Positions 45,288 through 55,719 are shown, counted from the stretch's first letter. The stretch: DNA of 64,000 nt from JAGLTN01 sp023135255 (GCA_030639495.1 DAOWCP010000002.1:1-64000), one strand, 5' to 3'. The notes: generated by a model not told the origin, from the sequence alone. Program-made: numbers and translations.

Positions 45288-45515
45288 CTTGATGCCGATT
45301 AAAGCACCAAAACCGCTAACTTACTGATTTTAAAACAGATTGCAAGAAAAAAGATTACAGCTAATGCCCATATTTGTAAAAATTATTGTCTTTGCCATGA
45401 CATTTTTTTTATTTTCATAAAATCCTTCTCAAAACTCGCTTTGAGCAACAGGCCCTTTAACCCGTGGTTGTTTAATTTTCAGCAAATAAGGCATAAAATA
45501 CAACCTGAAATTATA

Positions 45516-45544
45516 TTGATATTCGTCTGGATTGAGTATACATT
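45516..45544 (+). promoter_or_regulatory. Candidate promoter of the sugar locus
   Basis: TTGATA (45516-45521) with either TATACA (45537-45542, 15-base spacer) or TACATT (45539-45544, 17-base spacer). It lies ~50 bases before the UroD-like gene and opens a run of four or more plus-strand genes with short gaps. Confidence 0.45.
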
Positions 45545-45593
45545 ATTTTTTGTAAACTTTAGTTATTTAAGATAAATTTCAGGAGAACCAGTA

Positions 45594-46757
45594 ATGTCTA
45601 TGAGTTCCAAGCAACGTCTTTTGGCTGCTATACAAGGCGGCAAACCTGATAGATTGCCCGTAACTACACATCAGCTCATGCCTTACTTTCTTAATAAACA
45701 TATGGGCGGTATTTCCAATGATGAGTTTTTTGAACAAATGGGAATGGATGGGATAGTCTGGATTGTCCCTCACAAGCCTGATGAAAGCAGGGGTGAGTAT
45801 TGTGATCCCAGTCAAGGCGAGCCGGGCTTTTTGGAGAGCAAAAGAATAAGCACTGACAACTGGCGTATCTCATCTGAAGAGCTGGAACATCCTAATTATA
45901 AAACCGTAAGATTTACTATTACAACGCCTAAAGGCAATCTTACAACTGTATTGCAGTCTAATGAGATGACGACTTGGGTATCGGAACATTTGATAAAAGA
46001 AAAAACTGACATTGATATCATTGCGGAATTTATGACCTCGCCGACCTGTGATATTGATGAAGTTAACAGAACTGCTCAGCGGTATGGCGACAAGGCATTG
46101 ATAAGGGGACATATTCCCTGCTTTGATATTTTTGGTCAGCCGGGGACTTGGCAGGATGCGTGTTGTCTTGTCGGTACGGAAAAAATGATAATGGCCACTT
46201 TCGATGATCCGAAATGGGTTCATAGTCTTTTGAAAATGCTTCAGCAACGGAAGATCGATTTTATGAAGACAACTAAGGGCGCAAATTATGATATATGGGA
46301 GCTTGGCGGTGGAGATGCTTCGACATCTGTTATTTCGCCGGATATGTTCAATGAATATGTAGCTGGTTATGATACCGGAATAATCGCGGCGGTTCACCAG
46401 GCAGGCCAGCGTGTTGTTTACCATACCTGCGGAGGGATGATGCCGATACTTGAAGATATCGCAGCTATGGGCCCGGATGCAATGGAGACATTTACTCCGC
46501 CTGATATGGGTGGCGACAGTGATCTGGCTGAGGCTAAAAAACGTATAGGCAGCAAAGTCTGCATGATCGGAGGCTGGGATCAGTTCCATTATTTTGAAGA
46601 CTGCACAGAAGAAGAAACCCGCAGACAGGTTCGCAATTGCTTTGAACAGGCAGGTGAGGGTGGCGGTTATATTCTGTCGCCTTCTGATCACTTCTTCGAT
46701 GCAGATGTTGAATTGATCAAAGCCTTTGCTGATGAAGCCCGCAAGTGTGTGTATTAG
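45594..46757 (+). CDS. Uroporphyrinogen-decarboxylase-family protein (UroD/MtaA type)
   Basis: A 387-residue TIM-barrel protein starting SSKQRLLAAIQGGKPDRLPV, the family opening. It has VVYHTCGGMMPILEDIAAMG (near 281-300) where MtaA/MtbA methyltransferases hold a His/Cys zinc site, and DAMETFTPPDMGGD as the next strand. True HemE residues are not evident. Such proteins occur widely in anaerobes, often as methyltransferases acting on methylated or demethylated small compounds. AGGAG precedes ATG 45594. Being next to FucI and GH172 genes it may serve sugar or methyl-sugar use, but that is a guess. Confidence 0.72.
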   Translation: MSMSSKQRLLAAIQGGKPDRLPVTTHQLMPYFLNKHMGGISNDEFFEQMGMDGIVWIVPHKPDESRGEYCDPSQGEPGFLESKRISTDNWRISSEELEHPNYKTVRFTITTPKGNLTTVLQSNEMTTWVSEHLIKEKTDIDIIAEFMTSPTCDIDEVNRTAQRYGDKALIRGHIPCFDIFGQPGTWQDACCLVGTEKMIMATFDDPKWVHSLLKMLQQRKIDFMKTTKGANYDIWELGGGDASTSVISPDMFNEYVAGYDTGIIAAVHQAGQRVVYHTCGGMMPILEDIAAMGPDAMETFTPPDMGGDSDLAEAKKRIGSKVCMIGGWDQFHYFEDCTEEETRRQVRNCFEQAGEGGGYILSPSDHFFDADVELIKAFADEARKCVY

Positions 46758-46816
46758 TCTGTCATATTCAAGACAGCAATTAATAAATATTATCCGGTTG
46801 GTTAAGGAGAATAAAA

Positions 46817-48544
46817 ATGGCTAAAAAAAGCTCAGCGGTTAAGTTGCCGTCTATCAGGAAAGCTAATCCCAAAGCTCCTGTTATAGGTGTATTCTCAGCA
46901 GGTGATCCTCGTGTTGACAAAGACAGCAGAGGCCGATGTCAAAATATTGTTAAGATGGCTGCCGAAGTGATAAGCGGGTCGGTGTTTTTGCCGGACAAGA
47001 CAGAAGTATCTGTAGTGTATTCGGATATTCTCGTAGATGGTGAACCTCAGGCGGATATTGTTGCTGGTCAGTTTAGAAAAGCCGGCGTTGATATACTGGT
47101 ATGTGTGCCGGATACATGGGCGTTTCCACAGTTGACAACTATTTCACTTTTGCAGCAGTTCCCCAAAGAGACACCGATAAATATAACCTGCGGCAACAGT
47201 GCACCTAAGCCGGGCGTTGTTTATGCGCACGCTTTGAACGGGGCGATAAGTCAGTACGGGAAGATGGTGACTTTAAATGTGGGCAACTGGGCCGACAAAG
47301 GCGCTAACCCAATGATGAGCGATGCAACTGCAACGGCTCTTATAGATTGGTGTTATGCAGCTGTTACTGCTGTTGCTCTTAAAGGCAGAAGGGTAGTGAT
47401 CTTCGGTCATGATTCGATGGGCATGGAAACCGCTTTGGCTCATATTCTCCCGACGAGAAATACTTTCGGTTTGGAAATTACCCGTCTCGATATGAAACTT
47501 CTCGCTGACATGGTGCAGAAGAAGGCTTATAACGAAAAGGAGCTGAAAGGACTTCGAAGCTGGATAAATAGATATGTTGGCAAAAGGCTTGAACTTCAAA
47601 GCGATGCCGACAGCGAAAGATTCGATATGAGTCTTGGTATGTACCTGATAGTTCGTGATTTGATGGCGGATTTAAAAGCTGTCGGCGGCGGATTCATGAG
47701 CCAGCTCGAATGGGGCAGCGATTTCAGAGGTTTGCCTTTGCCGGTAGCTGATACTATGGAGTCTTTGTTCAACAGCACATTTGACCACAATGGCAGGAAG
47801 GCCCCAATCCCCTATGCTACCGAAGCAGATGTTCAGGGGCTTTTGACGATGCTTTTCATGACATATCTTAGCGGCAGTAACCCTCCGTTGTTTATGGATT
47901 TCAGAAAAGTATGGGAAAGCTGGGAGTTGAAGCAGCTTGCTGATAAAATAGGTTTGAAGAAATACAACAAAAAAGCAGACTGGATCACTAAGGGTCTGGT
48001 TGACGGAAACAATTCCGGAAGCGCATCATTTGACTGGGCTGCTTTGCCGGGGGCTTCTATAAAGAAAATTATGGACGGAGTTTCAATGCCGTTGGCGAGT
48101 AAAGAATACTTCCCCGGCGGCGGCAACTCGGTGACATTTATGACTCCTGCGGGCATTGATGGTATTGCCGGTCGTATGGCATACAGCAGTTTGACGGGAT
48201 TATTCTCTATGATCTGGGATGAGGCAGTGACAACGGAACTGCCTGAAGCTCTTGGTAAGGAAGTTTGCAGCCTGTCTGATGCTGGGTGGCCTCACACTTT
48301 TGTTTCGCCGAAGTATGCATCAATGACAGAGTATAAACAATATCCGCCAGCAAACCATTTGCACATGACATGGGGTTTGCCGGTAGCAAGGCTGCAGCAC
48401 TGGATGGATCTAATGGGTGTTTTGAGTGTTACACCCTGGGCGGCAAGACCGAAATTTATTGAGGGAGTTGACAGGGCGCAGCCTTTGGTTCACCTTATCA
48501 ATGGCGGAGAAAATATGTACAAGCAGATTATTTCTCGTGGTTAA
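46817..48544 (+). CDS. L-fucose/D-arabinose isomerase-like protein
   Basis: 575 residues, close to the ~590 of FucI. The N-terminal domains read VIGVFSAGDPRVDKDSRGRC and VDILVCVPDTWAFPQ. Metal-binding acidic residues lie in the strand around residue 300 (GSDFRGLPLPVAD), and a His lies in NHLHMTWG near 513, where E. coli FucI has E337, D361 and H528. The enzyme would convert L-fucose to L-fuculose and, in this family, D-arabinose to D-ribulose. It follows the UroD-like gene by 60 bases with TAAGGAG upstream. The DUF2961 gene follows by 16 bases. Confidence 0.82.
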   Translation: MAKKSSAVKLPSIRKANPKAPVIGVFSAGDPRVDKDSRGRCQNIVKMAAEVISGSVFLPDKTEVSVVYSDILVDGEPQADIVAGQFRKAGVDILVCVPDTWAFPQLTTISLLQQFPKETPINITCGNSAPKPGVVYAHALNGAISQYGKMVTLNVGNWADKGANPMMSDATATALIDWCYAAVTAVALKGRRVVIFGHDSMGMETALAHILPTRNTFGLEITRLDMKLLADMVQKKAYNEKELKGLRSWINRYVGKRLELQSDADSERFDMSLGMYLIVRDLMADLKAVGGGFMSQLEWGSDFRGLPLPVADTMESLFNSTFDHNGRKAPIPYATEADVQGLLTMLFMTYLSGSNPPLFMDFRKVWESWELKQLADKIGLKKYNKKADWITKGLVDGNNSGSASFDWAALPGASIKKIMDGVSMPLASKEYFPGGGNSVTFMTPAGIDGIAGRMAYSSLTGLFSMIWDEAVTTELPEALGKEVCSLSDAGWPHTFVSPKYASMTEYKQYPPANHLHMTWGLPVARLQHWMDLMGVLSVTPWAARPKFIEGVDRAQPLVHLINGGENMYKQIISRG

Positions 48545-48559
48545 TGAAAGGATTCCATT

Positions 48560-50548
48560 ATGAAAAGGTTTTTATTCTTTACTACTGTTTTGATTATGAT
48601 ACAAAGCAGCTTCGTTGTCGGGGCAGAGAAGCTTACTTATATTGATCTTATAGGCAAACTTACGGATCTTGAGTATCTGGCTACATTGCCGCAGCCAGGA
48701 CAAAAATCTCAGATGGCTTCGAGCTATGACCGCGCGAGTAAGTATGATGCTGTCAATGACAAGTATGTGAACTGGACAGCCAATGCTGACGGGTGGAATT
48801 TTGTTAGTAAAGACAATGGTGAATTGGTAATGGCTGACATTAAGGGGCCTGGGGTTATTTGGAGAATATGGTCTGCGCAGGCAAAAGAGGGACACGTCAA
48901 ATTTTATTTTGATGGCAGTGATATTCCAGCTATTGATATGCCTTGGGAAGATTATTTTAACAGAACAGTTCCACCATTTGACAGGAGCGAACTTGTTTAC
49001 ACCAGCGCTAAAGGCTTAAATATTTACCTGCCGATACCGTTCCGGAAATCATGTAAGATAGTTGCCCAGGGCAACTGGGGATTGTATTATCACATTAACT
49101 ACACTACATATCCGCAGGAAACGGAGCTGACGACATTTAAAATGTCACTTAGCGAAGAAGAATCTATAGCTTTAGATAACGCTAATGAAATTCTTGCAGC
49201 TGGCGGTCTCGATCCTTCGCCGAAGCGTAAATCTCAAAAGACGATCAAGAAAACAATTACAATTGCCCCGGGCCAAACGGAGAGTATATTGGACCTTAAA
49301 GGCAAGTACGCAATAACTGCTTTGAAAGTGAAAATTGAAAAGCCTAATAGAGAGATTCTTCGCCAGCTGGCGTTGAGCATGTACTGGGATGGCGAAAAAA
49401 GCCCTTCGGTATGGTCGCCGATAGGTGATTTTTTCGGCTCAGCTCCGGGAGTTAATCTCTACAAATCTTTGCCGCTGGGTATGACAGCTGACGGATTTTA
49501 CAGCTACTGGTATATGCCTTTTAAAAAGTCAGCACTATTGCAGATAACCAACGACGGCAAAGAAAGCAGAAACGTTACTTTTGCTGTGACGTATGCAAAA
49601 TTGGATAAGCCTATAAACGATCTTGGTAGATTTCATGCTAAATGGCACCGAGACGCTTTTTTGCCTAAAGAAAAAGAACGTTGGATCGACTGGACGATAT
49701 TAAAGACCAAAGGCAGAGGAAGATTTTGCGGGACATTGCTCAATGTGTGGAATCCCAGAGGCTCATGGTGGGGCGAAGGGGATGAGAAATTCTTTGTTGA
49801 CGATGAGAATTTTCCATCTACATTCGGCACAGGCACTGAAGATTATTTTGGTTATGCATGGGGCAACGGCACTTTGTTTGACCAGGCTTATAATAACCAG
49901 ACTGTCTGCACTTCCAACCGTGGACATATTTCGGTGAGCAGATGGCACATCAGTGACAACGTGCCTTTCCAGGGGGCTTTTGAGGGTTATATTGAAAAGT
50001 ATTACAAAGAAGAATTGTGGGACACTCGTTATGATGCAGTTGCATACTGGTATCTGGATGAATCTAAAAGTGATGACTATCATATTGTCTCTCTGGATGA
50101 TCGACTTGGTTACTGGACCGAGCCTAAAGGGATTATTGAAGGCGAAACTCTTAAGGTTATTTCAAAAACTGTCGGCAGTGTGGGTGAGCAAAAATTAAGC
50201 GAAGCCTGGAGTGGCGGGGCACATTTGTTCTGGGCAGGCGTTAAGGTCGGAGCGAAGCTGGATGTTGCTTTTGACATTAAAAAGAAAGGCAAATATCGTT
50301 TGAAAACCCAATTGACCAAAGCCACTAATTATGCGATGGTTCAGTTGTATATTGATGGTAAGAAGATTGGCAAGCCTATTGATCTTTATCTTGGATATGT
50401 ATACCTGACACCAGTTATGATCCTTGGTGAGTTTGATTTTACTGCTGGTGAGCATACCATGACGATTGAGATTGTGGGAGTTAATAAAAAAGCTGGCGAG
50501 CATAATGCCGCTGGAATTGATTATCTACAGATCGAAAAGTTGAAATAG
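48560..50548 (+). CDS. Secreted DUF2961 (GH172-like) protein
   Basis: A signal peptide (~1-21) precedes a double jelly-roll DUF2961 protein. The marker strands WRIWSAQAKEGHVKFYFDG (~residues 97-115), TGTEDYFGYAWGNG (~430) and a C-terminal sandwich with AGEHTMTIEIVG match. DUF2961 is now GH172, whose known members cleave difructose dianhydride or D-arabinofuranosides. An arabinofuranosidase role fits the FucI-type isomerase beside it, since that enzyme can use D-arabinose. The final ~90 residues (KYRLKTQLTKATNYAMVQLYI) look like an extra beta-sandwich. Confidence 0.82.
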   Translation: MKRFLFFTTVLIMIQSSFVVGAEKLTYIDLIGKLTDLEYLATLPQPGQKSQMASSYDRASKYDAVNDKYVNWTANADGWNFVSKDNGELVMADIKGPGVIWRIWSAQAKEGHVKFYFDGSDIPAIDMPWEDYFNRTVPPFDRSELVYTSAKGLNIYLPIPFRKSCKIVAQGNWGLYYHINYTTYPQETELTTFKMSLSEEESIALDNANEILAAGGLDPSPKRKSQKTIKKTITIAPGQTESILDLKGKYAITALKVKIEKPNREILRQLALSMYWDGEKSPSVWSPIGDFFGSAPGVNLYKSLPLGMTADGFYSYWYMPFKKSALLQITNDGKESRNVTFAVTYAKLDKPINDLGRFHAKWHRDAFLPKEKERWIDWTILKTKGRGRFCGTLLNVWNPRGSWWGEGDEKFFVDDENFPSTFGTGTEDYFGYAWGNGTLFDQAYNNQTVCTSNRGHISVSRWHISDNVPFQGAFEGYIEKYYKEELWDTRYDAVAYWYLDESKSDDYHIVSLDDRLGYWTEPKGIIEGETLKVISKTVGSVGEQKLSEAWSGGAHLFWAGVKVGAKLDVAFDIKKKGKYRLKTQLTKATNYAMVQLYIDGKKIGKPIDLYLGYVYLTPVMILGEFDFTAGEHTMTIEIVGVNKKAGEHNAAGIDYLQIEKLK

Positions 50549-50571
50549 TCGAATTTTTAATAGAGGAAATT

Positions 50572-51891
50572 ATGGAAGAATCATTGTTGAACGCTGAAAA
50601 TCTGCCAAGCCTGGATATTGAAACTGTGGGTCAGGCAAATATCAAATCCCCACTTGAAGATGTCCGCTTTGTTGATGACAGCGAAAAAGTGGTTCTCTAT
50701 TCTCATTATGACCATTTAAAAAAGTTTATCGAAAAAGACCAGGAGCTGCCGGCCTTTGAAAGGGCGGGGCCTCGCAGGAATCTTTATTTTGAGCCTTCAA
50801 AATTAAATTGCGGCATAGTAACTTGCGGCGGTTTGTGTCCGGGGCTCAATGATGTAATCCGAACAGTTGTGCTTTCTCTTATATGGGAATATGGTGTAAG
50901 GAAAGTTTATGGCTTCAGGTATGGTTATAACGGCCTGACGAATAATCCATATTGTGAGCCTCTTATTTTAACTCCTGAGCTTGTAGAAGATATTCATCTC
51001 AGAGGAGGTGACATACTATCCTCTTCCAGAGGGCCTCAGAATGTTGAAGAGATGGTTGATAATCTTGTCAAAAGGGATATTGGTCTTTTGTTTGTTATCG
51101 GCGGTGATGGAACATTGCATGGTGCTGCGGAAATGGCACAGGCAATAAAAAGAAGAAATCTGAAAATATCCATCGTCGGTATTCCCAAAACTATAGATAA
51201 TGATATTTACGGCGTAGAGAGGACTTTTGGTTTTTCGACAGCAGTTGAAGCAGCAAGAACCGCGATAAATGTTGCCCATGAAGAAGCCAAAGGTGCGTGG
51301 GATGGCGTAGGACTGGTAAAACTGATGGGTAGAGATTCAGGTTTTATCTCCGCATATGCTACTCTTGCAAACAGTGACGTTAATTTCTGTTTCATTCCTG
51401 AAGTTCCTCTGGTTCTTGATGGTGAACATGGTTTTTTAAAATCTTTGGAGAAAAGACTCGATCGCAAGCACCACGCTCTGATCGTTGTCGCGGAAGGTGT
51501 GGGGCAATCTCTTGCAAATCAGAAAGATATGTCTGGTAATGTGAAAAGGCAGGATATCGGCATTTTGCTGAAAACAAAAATAGTGGATTATTTCAAAAAT
51601 ATCGATAAGCCTTTGGTGCTGAAGTACATTGACCCCAGTTATACCATCCGCGGCTGTCCAGCTAATAGTTTTGATTCAGCTTTTTGTCTGATGCTTGGTC
51701 AAAACGCAGTTCATGCAGGGATGGCGGGCAAGACTAACATGATAGCAGGCTTTTGGAACCGTTACTTTACACATGTCCCCATATCCCTTGCGGTTATGGA
51801 AAGAAAAAAAGTCAATCTGCAAGGCGATCTGTGGCAGACTGTTATTCAGACTACAGGCCAGGCAAAGAAAAAACCAGTCAGGCCTTTCTAA
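50572..51891 (+). CDS. pfk: 6-phosphofructokinase, plant/long type
   Basis: 439 residues with NCGIVTCGGLCPGLNDVIR, VIGGDGTLHGA and GIPKTIDNDIYGVERTFGF, the PFK signature. Glycine in GGDGT suggests ATP rather than pyrophosphate as donor, the usual rule for this group. It has ~70 extra N-terminal residues as in plant and cluster-X enzymes. It sits 24 bases after the DUF2961 gene, so it may be co-expressed with sugar use, and it converges on the RhaT-like gene. Confidence 0.92.
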   Translation: MEESLLNAENLPSLDIETVGQANIKSPLEDVRFVDDSEKVVLYSHYDHLKKFIEKDQELPAFERAGPRRNLYFEPSKLNCGIVTCGGLCPGLNDVIRTVVLSLIWEYGVRKVYGFRYGYNGLTNNPYCEPLILTPELVEDIHLRGGDILSSSRGPQNVEEMVDNLVKRDIGLLFVIGGDGTLHGAAEMAQAIKRRNLKISIVGIPKTIDNDIYGVERTFGFSTAVEAARTAINVAHEEAKGAWDGVGLVKLMGRDSGFISAYATLANSDVNFCFIPEVPLVLDGEHGFLKSLEKRLDRKHHALIVVAEGVGQSLANQKDMSGNVKRQDIGILLKTKIVDYFKNIDKPLVLKYIDPSYTIRGCPANSFDSAFCLMLGQNAVHAGMAGKTNMIAGFWNRYFTHVPISLAVMERKKVNLQGDLWQTVIQTTGQAKKKPVRPF

Positions 51892-51949
51892 GCTGACTTT
51901 ATTAATCTGGTCAGGTTGTGTACTATCTATTAAGGCAATGGTGCAATTT

Positions 51950-52978
51950 TTATTTAGATGCGCTGTAAGCGAAGAGCATAATCGCTATTACAAGAATTCC
52001 CAACCCACAGCCCATTAATTTTCTGGTTATAGTCGAAGTATTTTTCCATTCACCCTGTATAATGCCCCATGTCCCCGCAACAGCGATCGACATCGCGATG
52101 AAAACTGACCAGCCTATAACCGAACCCCAGTTGCCCATTATGGAAGCACCCACGCCATAAAGAACAAAACTGCTGATCCATAACAATGATGTTATCGCCA
52201 TCAAAAACAGATTTTTAAGAAATCCCGCGTTTTTATAGTCTTTGAACGAATCATTCTTTTTAAACAGATAGCTGCAATACACAAGATTAGCAATTGCGCC
52301 GGATGTAAACATGATAGTCCAGACGCTGTTAGCTGCCCATTTTGGGTTAGTCTGAAATTCCTCTGCCAGCTTTATCAAAGACTCGCTCAATGCAAAACCG
52401 ACATTAGGGAAACACGAAAAAACTCCACCGATTATACAGATAATAATACCAAGCTTCATCGATGCTTTTGATAGTTCAGTTATCCTGCCGGTTTTTTCGC
52501 CTTGTTCTTTTTCTTTTCTTATTCCCGCTTTGCCGAAAACCGCGATCCCTGCTACCATCACGACCACACCGATAATAATAATTATTCCTTTAGTCGTAAA
52601 AATATCACCCGGATGCAAAATGACCATTGGAATGAAAGCACCCAGGCTTAAAACCAAAGCCATGATAATGGCGTATCCCAATGCAAGCCCAACAGCTGCG
52701 ATTCCAAGTCCGAAACCGATCGCACCAATGCCCCAGCAAAATCCAAAAAAAGCTGGTATTATAAAATCCATCGTTGTTGCTTTGGCATAAATATCTGTCA
52801 GCTGCGGTATCGTGGAAAAACCAAGTATCCAGTTAAAAACGATCATTCCGAGAATGGAGAACACCATCCATGAGTTTTCCCATTTCCAGTTTTTAACATA
52901 AGTCATAGGAACCATAAAGCAACCCTGTACTATAGCGGCCAATACGACCACTGCCAGACCTAACACTAATTCCGCCAT
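51950..52978 (-). CDS. RhaT-like sugar/proton symporter
   Basis: A 342-residue membrane protein with about ten helices, of the L-rhamnose-proton symporter (DMT-superfamily) type: VLGLAVVVLAAIVQGCFMVPM at the start and the SSVLYGVG-like LLWISSFVLYGVGASIMG in the eighth to ninth helix. It would import a deoxy or related sugar. Whether it is rhamnose or L-fucose/arabinose is open. The minus-strand glycosidase fusion lies upstream by 30 bases, so they may share a transcript. Confidence 0.85.
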   Translation of the reverse strand: MAELVLGLAVVVLAAIVQGCFMVPMTYVKNWKWENSWMVFSILGMIVFNWILGFSTIPQLTDIYAKATTMDFIIPAFFGFCWGIGAIGFGLGIAAVGLALGYAIIMALVLSLGAFIPMVILHPGDIFTTKGIIIIIGVVVMVAGIAVFGKAGIRKEKEQGEKTGRITELSKASMKLGIIICIIGGVFSCFPNVGFALSESLIKLAEEFQTNPKWAANSVWTIMFTSGAIANLVYCSYLFKKNDSFKDYKNAGFLKNLFLMAITSLLWISSFVLYGVGASIMGNWGSVIGWSVFIAMSIAVAGTWGIIQGEWKNTSTITRKLMGCGLGILVIAIMLFAYSASK

Positions 52979-53008
52979 TTTATATTCCTTAAAAAAATTC
53001 AGAATTTT

Positions 53009-55687
53009 CTATTCAGCGTCGACCACGCATCTGAATCCGATAGTAGATGCTCTTTCTATTCCCGGATACAATCTTATTAACTTAAAGTGATGAGTGTTAG
53101 GTCTGGGGCCGCCGTCAAAGTAGTACCGTTGACCTTTGTCATTTCCGGTTCCATCGAAGAAACTTCCACCTCTTATCATAAAGAATCGTGTATGCCCATC
53201 ATCTCTACAGCTTTCAGTTATCTCATAAACATTACCGCACATATTGTAGCAGCCATAAGGGCTTCTGCCCTGCGGGTAAGATTTTACCGGCTCAGCATGG
53301 TCATTCGTTGTATTACATTTGTTTTTGTCAAACTCATCGCCCCAAGGCCACTTCCGACCATCTGTTCCCTGTACTGCCAGGTGCCATTGCGGTTCGGTCG
53401 GTAATCTCTTACCAGCCCACTTAGCATACGCTCTGGCGTCATCAATATCAACATAAACTACCGGATAATCTGCCAACTCCGCAGGCATTTTTCCATTGCA
53501 CCAGTGCTTGAGGAAATTATCCTTACACTCAGGCTCATACCCCGCAGCATCTAAGAACTCTTTAAATTGTGCGTTGGTAACTTCTGTTTCATCAATGAAA
53601 AATCCCTCTACATCTACCGTATAATCGTGTTTCCTTGGAGCCCCCCATTGCCATCTGCCCCGGATAAAATCATCGATTCTTTCTGCCGGCGTTCCCGGGT
53701 CAGGATAACAACCATGCTCATTGGAAATATGCTCAAGTTTTAATCTTACTTTATTAGCAGGCACGAAGACCATTCCATCTATTTTTGAATCTTTGCTTAC
53801 TTTTTTAGTAGGCTTAACCGTCTCAGGTATCATCAAAGATTTAGCAAAGTTGCGTTTGTCTTTGCCGAGTTTTTGTTTGGCAAGTTTGCGTTGTTTTTTT
53901 ACAAGTTTTTCAAGCTTATCATTTTTCTCAGCAGCAACTCCAATACAGCCCACGCCATCAACTGAACCTATAAGACATATTTTTGAATCGGATATTTTTT
54001 CAACTTTTAATTTCTCACCTGTCCACAGGTTATAGTAATAATTCTTAGTTTTAGAAGGTTCCGATTCAATTTCGATTAGCTTGCCGTCTTTTATAGCCTG
54101 CCCCATATTGCGCAGCGTAAACACGGTGACATCATCGCCTCCCCAGCGGTTTGCATAAAGCTTCTCATTCAACGTAGGATAGTAAGGCTGCCATTTCTTT
54201 CCGCTGAAGTTTTCTGAAAAAGTCCTGAGGATATTTGTTGCCGTTTTCCACATCTTACGGTCCTTGGCGTTCCACGGATTATAGGTACCGAAAATATTTT
54301 CCCATATCAACATTCCGCTGCCATTAAAAAATGTTATCTTAATATCTTCCTCATGATCTCTGTCCCATCTATTTATCCTGTGCGCCATATGTCGGTGCTC
54401 GATCCATTTCAATTTGTAAATTCCCGGAGGTGTCGGATCTGGTGTTCCCTGGTTCCATGATGCGCTGCATATCGGAAGCTGGCTTACGGGCGGCGATGAC
54501 TCAGGCTCGAAACAAACACCTCTTTTAGCGGCATCAATAGTATTCCTCAATACAGGCGAACCTGCTACCATGGTATCAAGAAATATACCATCGGCATCTA
54601 TTGCCAATACCAACTCTGCTAAAGCTTCCTCATCGCTTTTGCCTTCTCTTCTGGTTAATGTGTCCCATGGATTAAAATCAATGAAAACTTTCACACCTTT
54701 TTTCTGGAACTTGTGAACAACCTCTCTTAGGCCCTTTAGACCGCCTGGCATAAGACGATACATATCGAACTGATTACGTTTATCAATACCAAGTATCGGA
54801 TATCCCTGCCAAAACACAACAGAATCATATCCGCCGAATTCCTTTTTGCCGTCCTTTAAAAATGAATCGATAAGATAGCCTTTTTCAGGGTCATAAAAAC
54901 TGCTGTCATACATGAATGTAAAATGACACGAAAAGTTTTTCGTTACCCATTCAAGTTCAGGCCTATCATAAATACTAAGATCCAGCTTTGTACTGTAATT
55001 TGGATTACTCTTAATCAGTTTTGTTACAGCACCATTTCTTTTCTTATCGTTTACAGAGATATCAATTTTTCTGATATCAATTTTTCCTGCCGTTTTATCG
55101 TATGTTGCATCCATCCCAAAAATTGGAATGACCCACTGTGTTTCACAGTCAAACTCAGGCACAACTACCTTTGTCACGTATGTGCTGAATTTCCTATCCT
55201 TTTTAATAGCAATATGCTTTACTACAGATGACCAGCCTTTCTTGGAATTGTCAACTTTATCATGAACATCAAAAGCAATACAAAAGTTGTTATTTCCCTC
55301 AACCCAGCGGGCATCTATAGTAACAACAATTTCTTCTCTCCTTTTAAGACCAAGTGTTTTTGCGATTATCTGGTCGGTTCTTATCCACGCTCTTGGTGGC
55401 TTATAATCGATAATTATTTTCTGAAAATTTTTGCCGTTTATAACATCTTGCCTGTACTTGTGAAGGTTTTTCAACCACAACTCATAATCAATATCTTTGC
55501 TCGGCGGGGCAATAAATCGCCCGTATTTCTTACCAAGCTCGACCCCTTCAACCTTGAGCTTATCCCACTTACAACTTTTATCACCCTGATAGCTGTTCAA
55601 AGGGATTCCCGCTTCTAAAATAGTAAAAGTCATTAATGTTGCAAAAAAGATTTGTAATAATAACCCAAGCCGGCTTTTTGACCTCAT
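53009..55687 (-). CDS. Secreted glycosidase-like protein fused to a SUMF1/FGE-like domain
   Basis: 892 residues. A signal-like segment (~10-25) comes first, then a beta domain (~85-230), a TIM-barrel-like region (~250-560; GGLKGLREVVHKFQKKGVKVFID and DADGIFLDTMV) and a C-terminal SUMF1 domain (~650-890; GFFIDETEVTNAQFKEFL, RLPTEPQWHLA, YNMCGNVYEITES). True formylglycine-generating enzymes have two catalytic Cys in a R-G-G-S-x-x-C-x4-C stretch; here RGGSFFDGTGNDKG has neither. So it is not a sulfatase activator but perhaps a binding module. The next gene upstream is a sulfatase, so sulfated glycans are a likely target. Confidence 0.72.
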   Translation of the reverse strand: MRSKSRLGLLLQIFFATLMTFTILEAGIPLNSYQGDKSCKWDKLKVEGVELGKKYGRFIAPPSKDIDYELWLKNLHKYRQDVINGKNFQKIIIDYKPPRAWIRTDQIIAKTLGLKRREEIVVTIDARWVEGNNNFCIAFDVHDKVDNSKKGWSSVVKHIAIKKDRKFSTYVTKVVVPEFDCETQWVIPIFGMDATYDKTAGKIDIRKIDISVNDKKRNGAVTKLIKSNPNYSTKLDLSIYDRPELEWVTKNFSCHFTFMYDSSFYDPEKGYLIDSFLKDGKKEFGGYDSVVFWQGYPILGIDKRNQFDMYRLMPGGLKGLREVVHKFQKKGVKVFIDFNPWDTLTRREGKSDEEALAELVLAIDADGIFLDTMVAGSPVLRNTIDAAKRGVCFEPESSPPVSQLPICSASWNQGTPDPTPPGIYKLKWIEHRHMAHRINRWDRDHEEDIKITFFNGSGMLIWENIFGTYNPWNAKDRKMWKTATNILRTFSENFSGKKWQPYYPTLNEKLYANRWGGDDVTVFTLRNMGQAIKDGKLIEIESEPSKTKNYYYNLWTGEKLKVEKISDSKICLIGSVDGVGCIGVAAEKNDKLEKLVKKQRKLAKQKLGKDKRNFAKSLMIPETVKPTKKVSKDSKIDGMVFVPANKVRLKLEHISNEHGCYPDPGTPAERIDDFIRGRWQWGAPRKHDYTVDVEGFFIDETEVTNAQFKEFLDAAGYEPECKDNFLKHWCNGKMPAELADYPVVYVDIDDARAYAKWAGKRLPTEPQWHLAVQGTDGRKWPWGDEFDKNKCNTTNDHAEPVKSYPQGRSPYGCYNMCGNVYEITESCRDDGHTRFFMIRGGSFFDGTGNDKGQRYYFDGGPRPNTHHFKLIRLYPGIERASTIGFRCVVDAE

Positions 55688-55719
55688 ATTAAATTCTCCA
55701 TATTAAAAATTAAGCAAAT

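Noticed and set aside
53009..53760. Functional sulfatase-maturing FGE
   Set aside because: The RGGS segment lacks both catalytic Cys residues.
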